From the NCBI GenBank assembly GCA_012729375.1, contig JAAYDE010000114.1, positions 1 through 64,000 on the forward strand: a stretch of 64,000 bases of DNA, given 5' to 3'. Each line of letters opens with the position of its first letter. Position 1 is the stretch's first letter. Below the pieces are notes generated by a model. It had not been told where the DNA came from and did not search any database. It saw nothing but the letters and a program-made list of their open reading frames with translations. Shown piece by piece: positions 9,101-17,780 of this stretch. The DNA is from Deltaproteobacteria bacterium (lineage in GTDB: Bacteria > Desulfobacterota > Desulfuromonadia > Desulfuromonadales > JAAYDE01). Both the position numbers and the translations under genes were made by a program.

Positions 9101-9782
9101 GCGGGGGGATCTGAAGGATCCGAGCTTCAGTGTCGGCGGCCTGATTCTCAAGGTCATCGTCAATCTGCTTATGAAAGCGGTAACCTCACCCTTCGCTCTG
9201 CTGGGGGGAATGATGGGGGATGGGGACGGCGGTCTCGAATACATTTCCTTCAATCCCGGGGAAGGACGCCTTCTCGCCAAGGATGCCGGAGGATTGGGCG
9301 CCATCGCCGACATGCTCATGTCCCGTCCCAAAATCAATCTGCTGCTCATACCCCACGCCGATGAAGGGGATCGTCAACAGCTGGCGGACGCTTACGTGCT
9401 GCGCCGCATGCAGGAACTCAAGCGCGAGGATCTGCCGAAGAAGGAGCGGGAAACGGTAAAGCCGCAGGAGTTGCCGGTGGGACCCCAGGTGGATGCCGAC
9501 GAATATCACAAGCTTTTATTCAAGGTCTACAAGGAGCAGACTTTCGACAAGCAGAAAAATGTGCTCGGCCTGGTTCGGGAATTGCCTCCCGAGGAGATGA
9601 TGGAGCGAATCCGGGAGCATTACCCCAAGGATGACGCGGCCCTCAGTGCCCTTGCCATGGAGCGGGCGAAGCAGTTGCGGGAGGCTTTCAGCGCTCTTCA
9701 GCCGGAGCTGGAAAAGCGCATCCTCATCGATGCGCCCAAGGTTCCCGGGGAGGGGCCGAGGGTCGTTTTCGGCATCAAATAG
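6174..9782 (+). CDS. DUF748 (AsmA-like) large envelope protein
   Basis: This protein of about 1,202 residues has one N-terminal transmembrane anchor (residues about 17-40) and then a very long periplasmic region rich in short beta segments (repeats such as LRVDLDG, LSLADFQPY, LNLTPFSP). This is the pattern of the DUF748 group within the AsmA/TamB-like superfamily, whose members bridge the periplasm and are thought to aid lipid or outer-membrane biogenesis. The C-terminal 150 residues are charged. The ATG at 6174 has GAGGG eight bases upstream; earlier in-frame codons lack a ribosome site. It ends overlapping the convergent YkgJ-like gene by eight bases. Confidence 0.85.
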   Translation: MVSKISRFYSEHRQRIRRIVLWTAAAIVLWAVAAGLILPPVLRRTAETQLSKNLGSACTLEQVRFNPFTLRLSLKNLHIPLPDGDDFFDLEGFTVRLSPASVYRFAPVLSDLRLVAPKVKMVLRKDGLLSVTELTKNLPKESPAKGEQPVNGETGQGMKLFGVVVTDLEISGGDLLFRDEIRQAEHTVSELSFFVPFTSTLNRHRDQAITPFLEAVVNGRPLRVDGQLTPFAEQLRTEFNIHLDNLELARFQPYAAPFTSAVIKNGQLSTALVFSMLQLPETGLRLGLGGNLTLSGLEVRAPDGKKALRLPRLRVDLDGSLNTAEGMTLRKVEVQGLEAHLALLEDGRLDWLSWMKKSAVAEAPKKDQGRQPQLPIHVELFEFRDGRMFWEDRKVAGGFQAKAEQIALTLSGLHLPGTDPAALQGSLTLNEGGRLALEGKVAALPLKGNIGLRLEELSLADFQPYIVESGIGATLAKGVLRFAGRLEIAERDNNIHVFLKDGEAGLKALTLLRKDTGKAFFEMGELVLTGLAVDLLERQVGMERLLIDRPDLRLRRDRVGAIDLVALLPPSSPPEGVETAAVPVAPAADVKERPWRARLAELKLQEGRISATLEAPRETTTAVFHKLGGTVTGFDTAPGSALGVALSGRGEKGGSFNVDGKALLEPLELDLRLRLDKLNLKPLSPLLADVSPDLRLGSGELTLNLHSAVSKKGEDNLARIKGSVVLDHFSLVDVRQEFAALRTLRVQDLDIDTDRQRYGAGRVSLLRPRLNLIVAGNGINNISRLLGAAPAAEGKAAAPVAEKTAKGNEPYLRFGEVAVSEGSVTVRDERYQPAVSNRLEKMAVTVRGLESAPASRAQIVFSGELDGAPITGEGTMNPLLADFRADLTAEMRTLNLTPFSPMSEKFIAYPLRKGVFTISSKILVDQGRLDSSHRVRLDSLELGDKVKSPDAPDLPVKLGVSLLQDPSGNINLTLPVRGDLKDPSFSVGGLILKVIVNLLMKAVTSPFALLGGMMGDGDGGLEYISFNPGEGRLLAKDAGGLGAIADMLMSRPKINLLLIPHADEGDRQQLADAYVLRRMQELKREDLPKKERETVKPQELPVGPQVDADEYHKLLFKVYKEQTFDKQKNVLGLVRELPPEEMMERIREHYPKDDAALSALAMERAKQLREAFSALQPELEKRILIDAPKVPGEGPRVVFGIK

Positions 9783-10458
9783 GGGCAAAGGCTCTTTGCC
9801 AGTCGATGGCGGCATAGTCGCTGAGCAGCGCCAGCGGGATGAAGGTGTCCATCTCCGAGCGGGGGGTGCCGGTGAGAATTTCCCCGAGCTGCCGGATCAG
9901 GGCGGCTTCCCCGGCGAAAGCTTGGCGAAAGAACCAGCGCAGGGAGGGGTCGGCCAGCGGTGTCTCCCCCGGGAAGTTGCGGCTGCACCAGGTGTCGAGG
10001 AAGATAGCGCCGGAATGATCCACATGGGGCAGACCATGGAGGCGGCAGGTCATCGGGCGCGCCTGGTAAATCAGGCAGAACCCGTCTTCTCCCAAAAGCG
10101 GGCAGGGGATGGTGTCGTCTTCGGGCATCTCCGTCCATTCCTGCTCCGGCAGGGTGTTGAGCAGGTAGGGAGGGCTGAAGTCGGGCCACAGCCGGTGCAG
10201 TTCCGGCAGCCGCAAGGCGGCCCGGCGCCGAGCTGCTTCGAGGATCGTTTTTTCAAGATCGTTGACCGCCTCCTGGATCAGGAAGGCGTCGAGTAGAGTG
10301 ATGTCGAAGAGCCCCCGGCAGCATTCGTTGCAGCCCTGCCGGCAGGCGATGCGTTCCGTCCCCGCTGCGGCCGCCACGCAACCGGCGAACCAGGTGTCGA
10401 CTTCCTGCAGCAGGGTGCGGTAGTCGGCGAGGGTTTGGCGCAGGCGGTTGTTATCCAT
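9775..10458 (-). CDS. YkgJ-type cysteine-cluster protein
   Basis: This soluble protein of about 227 residues has the N-terminal CRQGCNECC signature (C-x3-C-x2-CC) and later cysteines in CPLLGEDGFCLIY and ARPMTCRLHG. These features define the YkgJ/CxxCxxCC family, thought to bind a metal (zinc or Fe-S), function unknown. The ATG at 10458 follows GGAGGAAAC. Its start overlaps the upstream 75-residue Cys-rich gene by eight bases, indicating translational coupling. It is the last gene of the run that begins with nrfH-nrfA. Confidence 0.82.
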   Translation of the reverse strand: MDNNRLRQTLADYRTLLQEVDTWFAGCVAAAAGTERIACRQGCNECCRGLFDITLLDAFLIQEAVNDLEKTILEAARRRAALRLPELHRLWPDFSPPYLLNTLPEQEWTEMPEDDTIPCPLLGEDGFCLIYQARPMTCRLHGLPHVDHSGAIFLDTWCSRNFPGETPLADPSLRWFFRQAFAGEAALIRQLGEILTGTPRSEMDTFIPLALLSDYAAIDWQRAFAPI

Positions 10459-10678
10459 CGCCGTTTCCTCCGTTATCCAGCCCAGCCTTCGTTGCCGGTA
10501 TATCCGAGCCTCTTTCGAGACAATCACCAGCCCGATTGATTTCCTCGTAAAGGGCGATCTGCTCCGTCATGGTGAGTTTCTTGCGGCGGCACGACTTGCC
10601 TTTCAGACACAGGCGGCAGCGCTCGTCGCTGCACCGGAGGCACTCCCGGCAGTCGGGGCAGGGGTGTTTTTTGTCCAT
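10451..10678 (-). CDS. Small cysteine-rich protein
   Basis: This 75-residue protein starts at an ATG with AAGGA five bases upstream. The first 30 residues hold seven cysteines in a tight pattern (CPDCRECLRC, then CRLCLKGKSC), followed by a basic patch and a short helical tail. The spacing suggests a metal-binding knuckle (zinc or Fe-S), but I cannot name a family. Its stop overlaps the next gene's start, so it is co-translated with the YkgJ-like protein; it lies 131 bases downstream of nrfA. A longer frame upstream has no ribosome site. Confidence 0.65.
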   Translation of the reverse strand: MDKKHPCPDCRECLRCSDERCRLCLKGKSCRRKKLTMTEQIALYEEINRAGDCLERGSDIPATKAGLDNGGNGDG

Positions 10679-10809
10679 GGAAATCCTTGGCACGGTGACG
10701 ATTGAAGACGGTTGCGCCATGGTAGAGGATGGCGGCGGGCACAGGCAAGGGGAAACCGCGGACAGTAGCCTTGTCGGCAACGCCTGCCGGAGCCTGAAAA
10801 CCCGCCGGA

Positions 10810-12227
<1,418 letters not shown>

Positions 12228-12231
<4 letters not shown>

Positions 12232-12755
12232 CGAAAGTCTCCTCGAAGTTCTGGTGCCGAATAGGCTCCACCCAGACCGGCCCGCGGCCCGTGGCCGGCA
12301 CCGGCATGGCAATGGACGCAGCTCAGGGCTTGGCGGGGATGATCTCCTTCCGGGCGCAGGGCGTCAACCATATCCTTATGACACAGGATGCAGTTGGCCT
12401 GAAGGATGCGGGCGTTCTTTGCCTTGATCCGGATCGGTTCATGAAAATCCTGGAAGGTGAAGCCCTTGGAATGATGGTAGCCGTTTTCCGCCTTGGCGAT
12501 GTATTTGGCCACGAAAGTGTGGGGGAGATGGCAGTCGACACAGGTGGCCACATGGTGATGCCCCGATTTCTGCCAGGAATCGAACTGGGGGCGCATGATG
12601 TGGCAGTTGATGCAGGCCCGCGGGTCGGAGCTGAGGTACGACAGCCCCTCGGCATAGTGGAGGGTGTAGAGACCCAGTCCGGCGACCCCGCCCAGACAGA
12701 TGGCCAGCCACCGGGTGGCTGTCGAACTCAGGAAGTTTGCCAGCGGAAAGTTCAC
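12228..12755 (-). CDS. nrfH: Cytochrome c nitrite reductase quinol dehydrogenase subunit NrfH
   Basis: This membrane-anchored tetraheme cytochrome of the NapC/NirT group takes electrons from menaquinol and passes them to NrfA. The 175-residue product has one N-terminal helix (residues about 14-32) and four CxxCH motifs at 48-52, 72-76, 122-126 and 146-150. The segment [11 protein letters not shown] after heme 1 fits NrfH, in which Met is an axial ligand. The start is a GTG at 12755 with GAGGA upstream. It overlaps nrfA by four bases (ATGA), the standard nrfHA arrangement. Confidence 0.94.
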
Positions 12756-12836
12756 GTTAAGTGAGTCCTCGTCGAAGGCTTTCTTATCCCAGGGAGCGTT
12801 TCCGAAGAGAAAGCTTTTTCAACGCCAGGGGTTTTC

Positions 12837-14288
12837 TCATCTTTTTTTGCCGAGCATGGAGCCGAGGATGCCGCGGATCAGCTGTCGGCCGACCTGGCTG
12901 CCGATGGCGTGAGCGGCGCTCTTGGCCAGTGCCTCGAACATGCTGACTTGCGAACCCTTCCTCGCGCTGCGGGACGGGGATGTCTGGGCCGGTTCCGGCG
13001 CCTCCTGCGCCCGGCGGCTGAGGCGTTCATAAGCGGAATCGCGGTCGATGCTCTCCTGATAACGCCGGTAGAGGGGCGAGTTCCTGACGATGGCATCCCT
13101 ATCCCGTTCCTCCAGAGGGCCCATGCGGCTGACGGGAGGATAGACGAGGGCCCGCTCCACCATCGTCGGAACCCCCCTTTCGTCGAGGAGGGAGACCAGC
13201 GCTTCGCCGACCCCCAGTTCGCCGATCGTCCTTTCCACATCCAGCTCCGGATTGGCGCGGAAGGTCTGGGCGGCGGCACGCACCGCCCTCTGGTCACGGG
13301 GGGTGAAGGCGCGCAGGGCGTGCTGGACGCGATTGCCGAGCTGGCCGAGGACCGCATCGGGAAGGTCGAGGGGGTTCTGGGTGACGAAATAGATGCCCAC
13401 GCCTTTGGAGCGGATCAGGCGCACCACCTGTTCGATCTTGTCTTGCAGGGCCTTGGAGGCATCCTTGAAAAGGAGGTGGGCTTCGTCGAAAAAGAAAACC
13501 AGTTTCGGCTTGGGCGGATCGCCGACCTCGGGAAGCTGTTCGAAGAGTTCGGCCAACATCCACAGCAGGCAGGTGGAATAGAGGTTTGGCGAGGCCATCA
13601 AGCGGTCGGCGGCGAGGATGTTGATGATGCCCCGCCCCTGCGGGTCGGCGCGCATGAAATCGTAGAAATCGAGGGCGGGCTCGCCGAAGAAGCGGTCGGC
13701 GCCTTCCTCTTCCAGCCTCAGCAGACCGCGCTGAATGGCGCCGATGCTGGCGCTGCTGACATTTCCGTAGGCGTTGCGAAACTGGGCGGCGTTGTCGCCG
13801 ACATGCTGAAGCATGGCCCGCAGGTCCTTGAGATCGAGAAGCAGCAGGCCGTTGTCGTCGGCGATACGAAAGACCATGGTGAGCACGCCGCTCTGGGTTT
13901 GGTTGAGGTCGAGGAGACGGCCCATCAGCAGCGGCCCGACATCGGATATGGTCGCCCTCACTGGATGTCCTTTGATTCCGAAAAGGTCCCAGAAGGTTAC
14001 CGGAAACCCGCTGTAGGCGAAGTTTTCCAGATGCAGTTCCTTGGCCCTTTGGGCGATTTTGGGATGATCTCCGCCCGGATCGCAAAGCCCGGAAAGGTCC
14101 CCCTTGACATCAGCCAAAAAGACGGGCACGCCGGCGGCGCTGAAATGTTCCGCCAGCACCTTCAGGGTGACGGTTTTCCCGGTACCGGTGGCGCCGGCGA
14201 TGAGACCGTGGCGGTTGGCCATGCGCGGCACCAGGTTAAGCACCGTCTTTCCCTTGGCTATCGGCAATCCGCCCAGATGAGCATCCAT
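12837..14288 (-). CDS. HerA-like ATPase of the DUF853 family (YjgR-like)
   Basis: This 483-residue cytoplasmic protein has Walker A GATGTGKT near residues 32-39 and Walker [13 protein letters not shown] in the middle, with Arg-rich helicase-like segments ([18 protein letters not shown]). This matches DUF853/YjgR, a HerA/FtsK-superfamily ATPase of unknown cellular job; some relatives act on DNA, but that is not shown for this group. The C-terminal 90 residues are low-complexity and basic, ending in a [14 protein letters not shown] helix. It lies upstream of nrfH on the same strand with an 81-base gap that has no clear terminator. Confidence 0.85.
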   Translation of the reverse strand: MDAHLGGLPIAKGKTVLNLVPRMANRHGLIAGATGTGKTVTLKVLAEHFSAAGVPVFLADVKGDLSGLCDPGGDHPKIAQRAKELHLENFAYSGFPVTFWDLFGIKGHPVRATISDVGPLLMGRLLDLNQTQSGVLTMVFRIADDNGLLLLDLKDLRAMLQHVGDNAAQFRNAYGNVSSASIGAIQRGLLRLEEEGADRFFGEPALDFYDFMRADPQGRGIINILAADRLMASPNLYSTCLLWMLAELFEQLPEVGDPPKPKLVFFFDEAHLLFKDASKALQDKIEQVVRLIRSKGVGIYFVTQNPLDLPDAVLGQLGNRVQHALRAFTPRDQRAVRAAAQTFRANPELDVERTIGELGVGEALVSLLDERGVPTMVERALVYPPVSRMGPLEERDRDAIVRNSPLYRRYQESIDRDSAYERLSRRAQEAPEPAQTSPSRSARKGSQVSMFEALAKSAAHAIGSQVGRQLIRGILGSMLGKKR

Positions 14289-14421
14289 GGTTTTTCTCCT
14301 TTGATGGATTCTGAAATTTTAACATGATACAGCCGATTCCCCCTTTTTGCTTGCAGAAAGTGAGGTTCTGCTGCGGGAGAGGCCGCCCTGGGGCGTTAAG
14401 CCTCTTTTCCCCAGTTTTTTC

Positions 14422-15213
14422 TCAATTGCGCAAGCGGTAACCGGTGGCGATCAGGACACCGGCCCAGATAAAAAGAGCCGCGGCGAGAATGGCGGCGGCA
14501 CCGAAGGAGAGCCAGAAGGGGTTGTCGGAGACACCGAGTATAGCGAAACGGAACCCGTCGATAAGGTAGAAAAGAGGGTTGCAGCGGGAAAGTGCCTCCC
14601 AAAAAGAGGGCAGGATCGACACCGGATAGAAGACGCCGCCGAAGTAGATCAGCGGCAGCAGCAGGAAGTTGGTGAACATGCTCAGGGAGTCGAAATTGTT
14701 GGCGTAAATGGCGGCGATGATGCCAAATTGGGCGAACAGGAAACTGGACAGCAGGGCCATCAGCAGGCACAGAAAGGGATGGATCCAGGGGAGCGGGGCA
14801 AAGCCGAGGGCGATCAGGGTGATGACGGCGCCGACCAGCATCCCCCGCACCATGGCGGCGAGGGTATAGGCGAGGATGATCTGCGCCGGAGTGATCGGCG
14901 CCACCAGCAGATCGACGATGTTGCCCAGATAGCGGGACATGAAAAGGGATGAGGAGGTGTTGGAAAAGGAATTGTTGATGATCCCCATCAAAATCAGACC
15001 GGGGATCACAAACTGGGCGTAGCTGAAGCCCTCCAGGACCGAGATCCTTTGACCGAGAGTGGCGCCGAAAACGAAGAGGTAGAGGGAGGCGGTGATGACC
15101 GGGGCGAGGAGGGTCTGGAAGGAAACCCGCAAAAAGCGCAGAATCTCCCTTTTCAAGAGGGTGAGAAAGGGGATCCAGGGCTGAAAGGGGGGCAGGGAAA
15201 CGGGGTCTGTCAT
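14422..15213 (-). CDS. ABC-2 type transporter permease (YadH-like)
   Basis: This integral membrane protein of 263 residues has about six helices and the ABC-2 permease signature around SLYLFVFGATLGQRI and the C-terminal NPLFYLIDGFRFAILG. It pairs with the ATPase encoded just upstream; the start codon overlaps the ATPase stop (ATGA). E. coli YadGH and drug or polysaccharide exporters share this architecture; the substrate is unknown. A longer open frame reaches 15636 but lies inside the ATPase gene, so the ATG at 15213 is the start. Confidence 0.9.
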   Translation of the reverse strand: MTDPVSLPPFQPWIPFLTLLKREILRFLRVSFQTLLAPVITASLYLFVFGATLGQRISVLEGFSYAQFVIPGLILMGIINNSFSNTSSSLFMSRYLGNIVDLLVAPITPAQIILAYTLAAMVRGMLVGAVITLIALGFAPLPWIHPFLCLLMALLSSFLFAQFGIIAAIYANNFDSLSMFTNFLLLPLIYFGGVFYPVSILPSFWEALSRCNPLFYLIDGFRFAILGVSDNPFWLSFGAAAILAAALFIWAGVLIATGYRLRN

Positions 15214-16154
15214 GGTGTCCGCCCGGCGTCGGTGCCGTTCGCCTGACTGGTGAGCTGGAGGAAAACCTCTTCCAGGTCGGGCTTGTGAAGGTCGAGGTCG
15301 GCGATCCCCAGGCCGCAGTCGTGGAAGCGGCGCAGGATGTCGCCGACCGCGCAGGTTCCGGACAGAAAAAAGGTCAGCCGCTTTTCCTCCCGGGACAACA
15401 GGCAGCTTTGTGCCATCAGGGATTCCGGCAGCACCGGGGGGGGGGCCTCCGTCAGGGTTACGGTGATGCGCCGTCCCCCGAGCCGGTTGAGAAGGGTTTC
15501 CTTTCCTTCCAGAGCGATCAGCTTTCCCCGATTCATGATGGCGATTCGTCCGCACATCTTTTCGGCTTCCTCCAGGTAGTGGGTGGTCAGCAGGACGGTG
15601 GTGCCGGCATCGTTGATTTCGCGCACGAACTCCCACAGGGAGCGGCGCAGTTCAATATCGACACCGGCCGTCGGCTCATCGAGAATCAGCAGCCGTGGCT
15701 GGTGAATCATCGCCTTGGCGATCATGAAGCGCCGCTTCATGCCGCCGGAAAGCTCGCGCAGCGGTTTGCCGAGATGGGGGACCAGGCCCAGTCTTTCGAT
15801 CAGGGTACGACGCCAGCGGGGGTCGTCGCGCAGTCCGTAATAGCCGGCATGGATGCGGATTGCCTGGTCGACGGTGAAGAAATGGTCGATGACGATCTCT
15901 TGGTGCATGACGCCGATCAGCCGGTGCGTGACCAGGGAATCGGCGCGGCTGTCGTAGCCGAAGACCGAGACCTTTCCGGAGCCGATGCGGGTCACGCCGG
16001 TAACCATGTTGATGGTGGTGCTTTTGCCCGCGCCGTTGGGGCCGAGCAGGCCGAATATCTCCCCAGGGGCGATTTCCAGGGAGATGTTGTCTACGGCCAG
16101 GGTGGCGCCGAAGTTTTTGCAGAGATGGACGATTTTCAGGGCGGCGACAGCCAT
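15210..16154 (-). CDS. ABC transporter ATP-binding protein (YadG-like)
   Basis: This 314-residue ATPase has Walker A GPNGAGKST, signature LSGGMKRR, Walker B LLILDEPTAGVD and the H-loop TTHYLEEAEKM. The C-terminal 90 residues form the extension seen in multidrug/polysaccharide exporter ATPases of the YadG/CcmA type. It forms a two-gene exporter with the downstream permease. It lies 52 bases downstream of the NRAMP-like gene on the same strand. Confidence 0.93.
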   Translation of the reverse strand: MAVAALKIVHLCKNFGATLAVDNISLEIAPGEIFGLLGPNGAGKSTTINMVTGVTRIGSGKVSVFGYDSRADSLVTHRLIGVMHQEIVIDHFFTVDQAIRIHAGYYGLRDDPRWRRTLIERLGLVPHLGKPLRELSGGMKRRFMIAKAMIHQPRLLILDEPTAGVDIELRRSLWEFVREINDAGTTVLLTTHYLEEAEKMCGRIAIMNRGKLIALEGKETLLNRLGGRRITVTLTEAPPPVLPESLMAQSCLLSREEKRLTFFLSGTCAVGDILRRFHDCGLGIADLDLHKPDLEEVFLQLTSQANGTDAGRTP

Positions 16155-16206
16155 GCCGAAATCCCTTCGGGTATCAAGGCCACAGAAATGCGAACTTCGT
16201 CAAGGT

Positions 16207-17694
16207 TCAGCCGAGATCAAGATAGCGGTTTGCCATGAGGATGACGCTGACACCGGTGAAGACGATGCAACTCCCCCAGGCGAGGACGGCCACCACGAGG
16301 GATGGGTACCATTCCCGGTTGTCCCTGGGAATGACGGCGAAGCAGTAATAGATGTTGAGAAAGAATATCACCGGCGCAATGATCACGGCAAGAAGGGAAG
16401 CCGCCAGGACGATGACCGTCGGCTTGGGGCCGCCGAGGATGATGATGACCGAGGTGGTGAGGGAAAAAAGCATGGTTAGCCGATAGATGTTGTATTCGGA
16501 GTACCAGGTGCGGCGCTTGGCCGGGGTCAGGTCGGTCTGGGCGACGCCGGCCAGTGCCGCTGTCTGCCGGAAGAGGTTCCGGCAGCAGGCGCCGACCACC
16601 CGCGGCCAGCCGTCGAAGTAGTTGAAAGCGGTGGAGAAAGCGGCGGCAAAAACCCCCAGCAGAAGGACGATCATCATCCACGGGCCGACGGCGAAGATTT
16701 TGGGGTAATCGGCGCCGATTTCCGTACCTTGGTGGCCGGGAAAGATCCAGATGGCGGCGATCAGCAGAAAGATGCAGGCGGAGGCAAAAGAGACGATCTG
16801 ACCGCAGCGGTAGTCGGTGAGGCTGGTTTTCATCCACCGCCGGCAGTATTCCCGGGCGTGGGGCGGAAGCTTTTCGATAGGCACCGCCAGATCCTCCTTG
16901 ACCGGGGCGAAGGGGTCGAAGCGGGGAGCCAGTTTGAGGTCCTCGAGGAGCGGACGGATACAGCCGACCCCCGCTTTTTTGGCCAGCACCCATTCGGAGG
17001 CCTGCAGGGAGACGTCCATCCCCGTCGGCAGCAGGCCGAGAAAAGCGCTGACGATGATCCACGACCCTTCCGGAGTGGCGAGGATGGCGAAATGACGGAA
17101 CGCGGCAAGGGGCGCCGGCTCCACCAGGTAGATCATGAGCTGGGAGACGATGAGGATGAGCGCCAGCCATTTGCAGGTGGTTTCCACCGCACGGTATCCG
17201 CCGCGCAGGATGATGGCGACCGAGAGCAGGGCCAAAAACAGGGCGTAAACACCCATCGACAATGGCAGGCCGAAATAAACGCTGAAGATATAATAGGTGA
17301 CGGCGGCGGCGGCGATGAGCCGCCCCGCCTGGCCGATGCAGCACTGGATGAGGGTGGTCAGCAGCATGTACCAGAGAGGCCATTTCAGCCAGGCGGTGGC
17401 GTAGGCTTCCATGATGCTTTTCCCGGTGGCGTTGGTGAAGCGGAAGGCCATTTCATAGCCGTAATATTTCAGCAGGTAGGCGACCGGGATGACCCACAGC
17501 AGGTCGTAGCCGAAGCGACCCCCGGCGGTTGGCGCGGTGATGACATGGCTGGTGCCGATACCGGTCATCATCAGGATGATGCCCGGCCCGAAATTCCGCA
17601 TCATGCCGCCGAAGTGCATTTCCGGCAAGTCGAGGGCCCCTAACTGGGCGAATCGTTCCTCTTTCTTTTTATCCTTCTCTCCCTTTGCTTTCAT
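16207..17694 (-). CDS. Second NRAMP-like membrane transporter
   Basis: This 495-residue protein has about eleven hydrophobic helices and recognisable NRAMP topology. Helix 1 reads GIGTSHVITAPTAGG in place of DPGN, and the helix-6 region reads LPTGMDVSLQASEW. It also has a long soluble insert (residues about 250-300, charged, KLAPRFDPFAPVKED). It is therefore only distantly related to Mn/Fe importers, and its substrate is open. Its start follows GGAGGAAA. A perfect CCGTGG/CCACGG hairpin (17701-17716) lies immediately upstream of that ribosome site. It is divergent from the DinG-like gene. Confidence 0.75.
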   Translation of the reverse strand: MKAKGEKDKKKEERFAQLGALDLPEMHFGGMMRNFGPGIILMMTGIGTSHVITAPTAGGRFGYDLLWVIPVAYLLKYYGYEMAFRFTNATGKSIMEAYATAWLKWPLWYMLLTTLIQCCIGQAGRLIAAAAVTYYIFSVYFGLPLSMGVYALFLALLSVAIILRGGYRAVETTCKWLALILIVSQLMIYLVEPAPLAAFRHFAILATPEGSWIIVSAFLGLLPTGMDVSLQASEWVLAKKAGVGCIRPLLEDLKLAPRFDPFAPVKEDLAVPIEKLPPHAREYCRRWMKTSLTDYRCGQIVSFASACIFLLIAAIWIFPGHQGTEIGADYPKIFAVGPWMMIVLLLGVFAAAFSTAFNYFDGWPRVVGACCRNLFRQTAALAGVAQTDLTPAKRRTWYSEYNIYRLTMLFSLTTSVIIILGGPKPTVIVLAASLLAVIIAPVIFFLNIYYCFAVIPRDNREWYPSLVVAVLAWGSCIVFTGVSVILMANRYLDLG

Positions 17695-17730
17695 TTTCCT
17701 CCGTGGGCCGCCACGGCGCGGCTTTCACCT

Positions 17731-17758
17731 TTGATTTCCCTTCCCATTTCCCTATAAT
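17731..17758 (+). promoter_or_regulatory. Sigma-70-type promoter of the JAMM-DinG gene
   Basis: TTGATT (17731-17736), a 16-base spacer and a perfect TATAAT (17753-17758) precede the GTG start at 17781. Transcription would begin near 17765, leaving a short leader that holds the AGGG ribosome site. Confidence 0.65.
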
Positions 17759-17780
17759 ACCAATTTTTTAAGGGAATCTG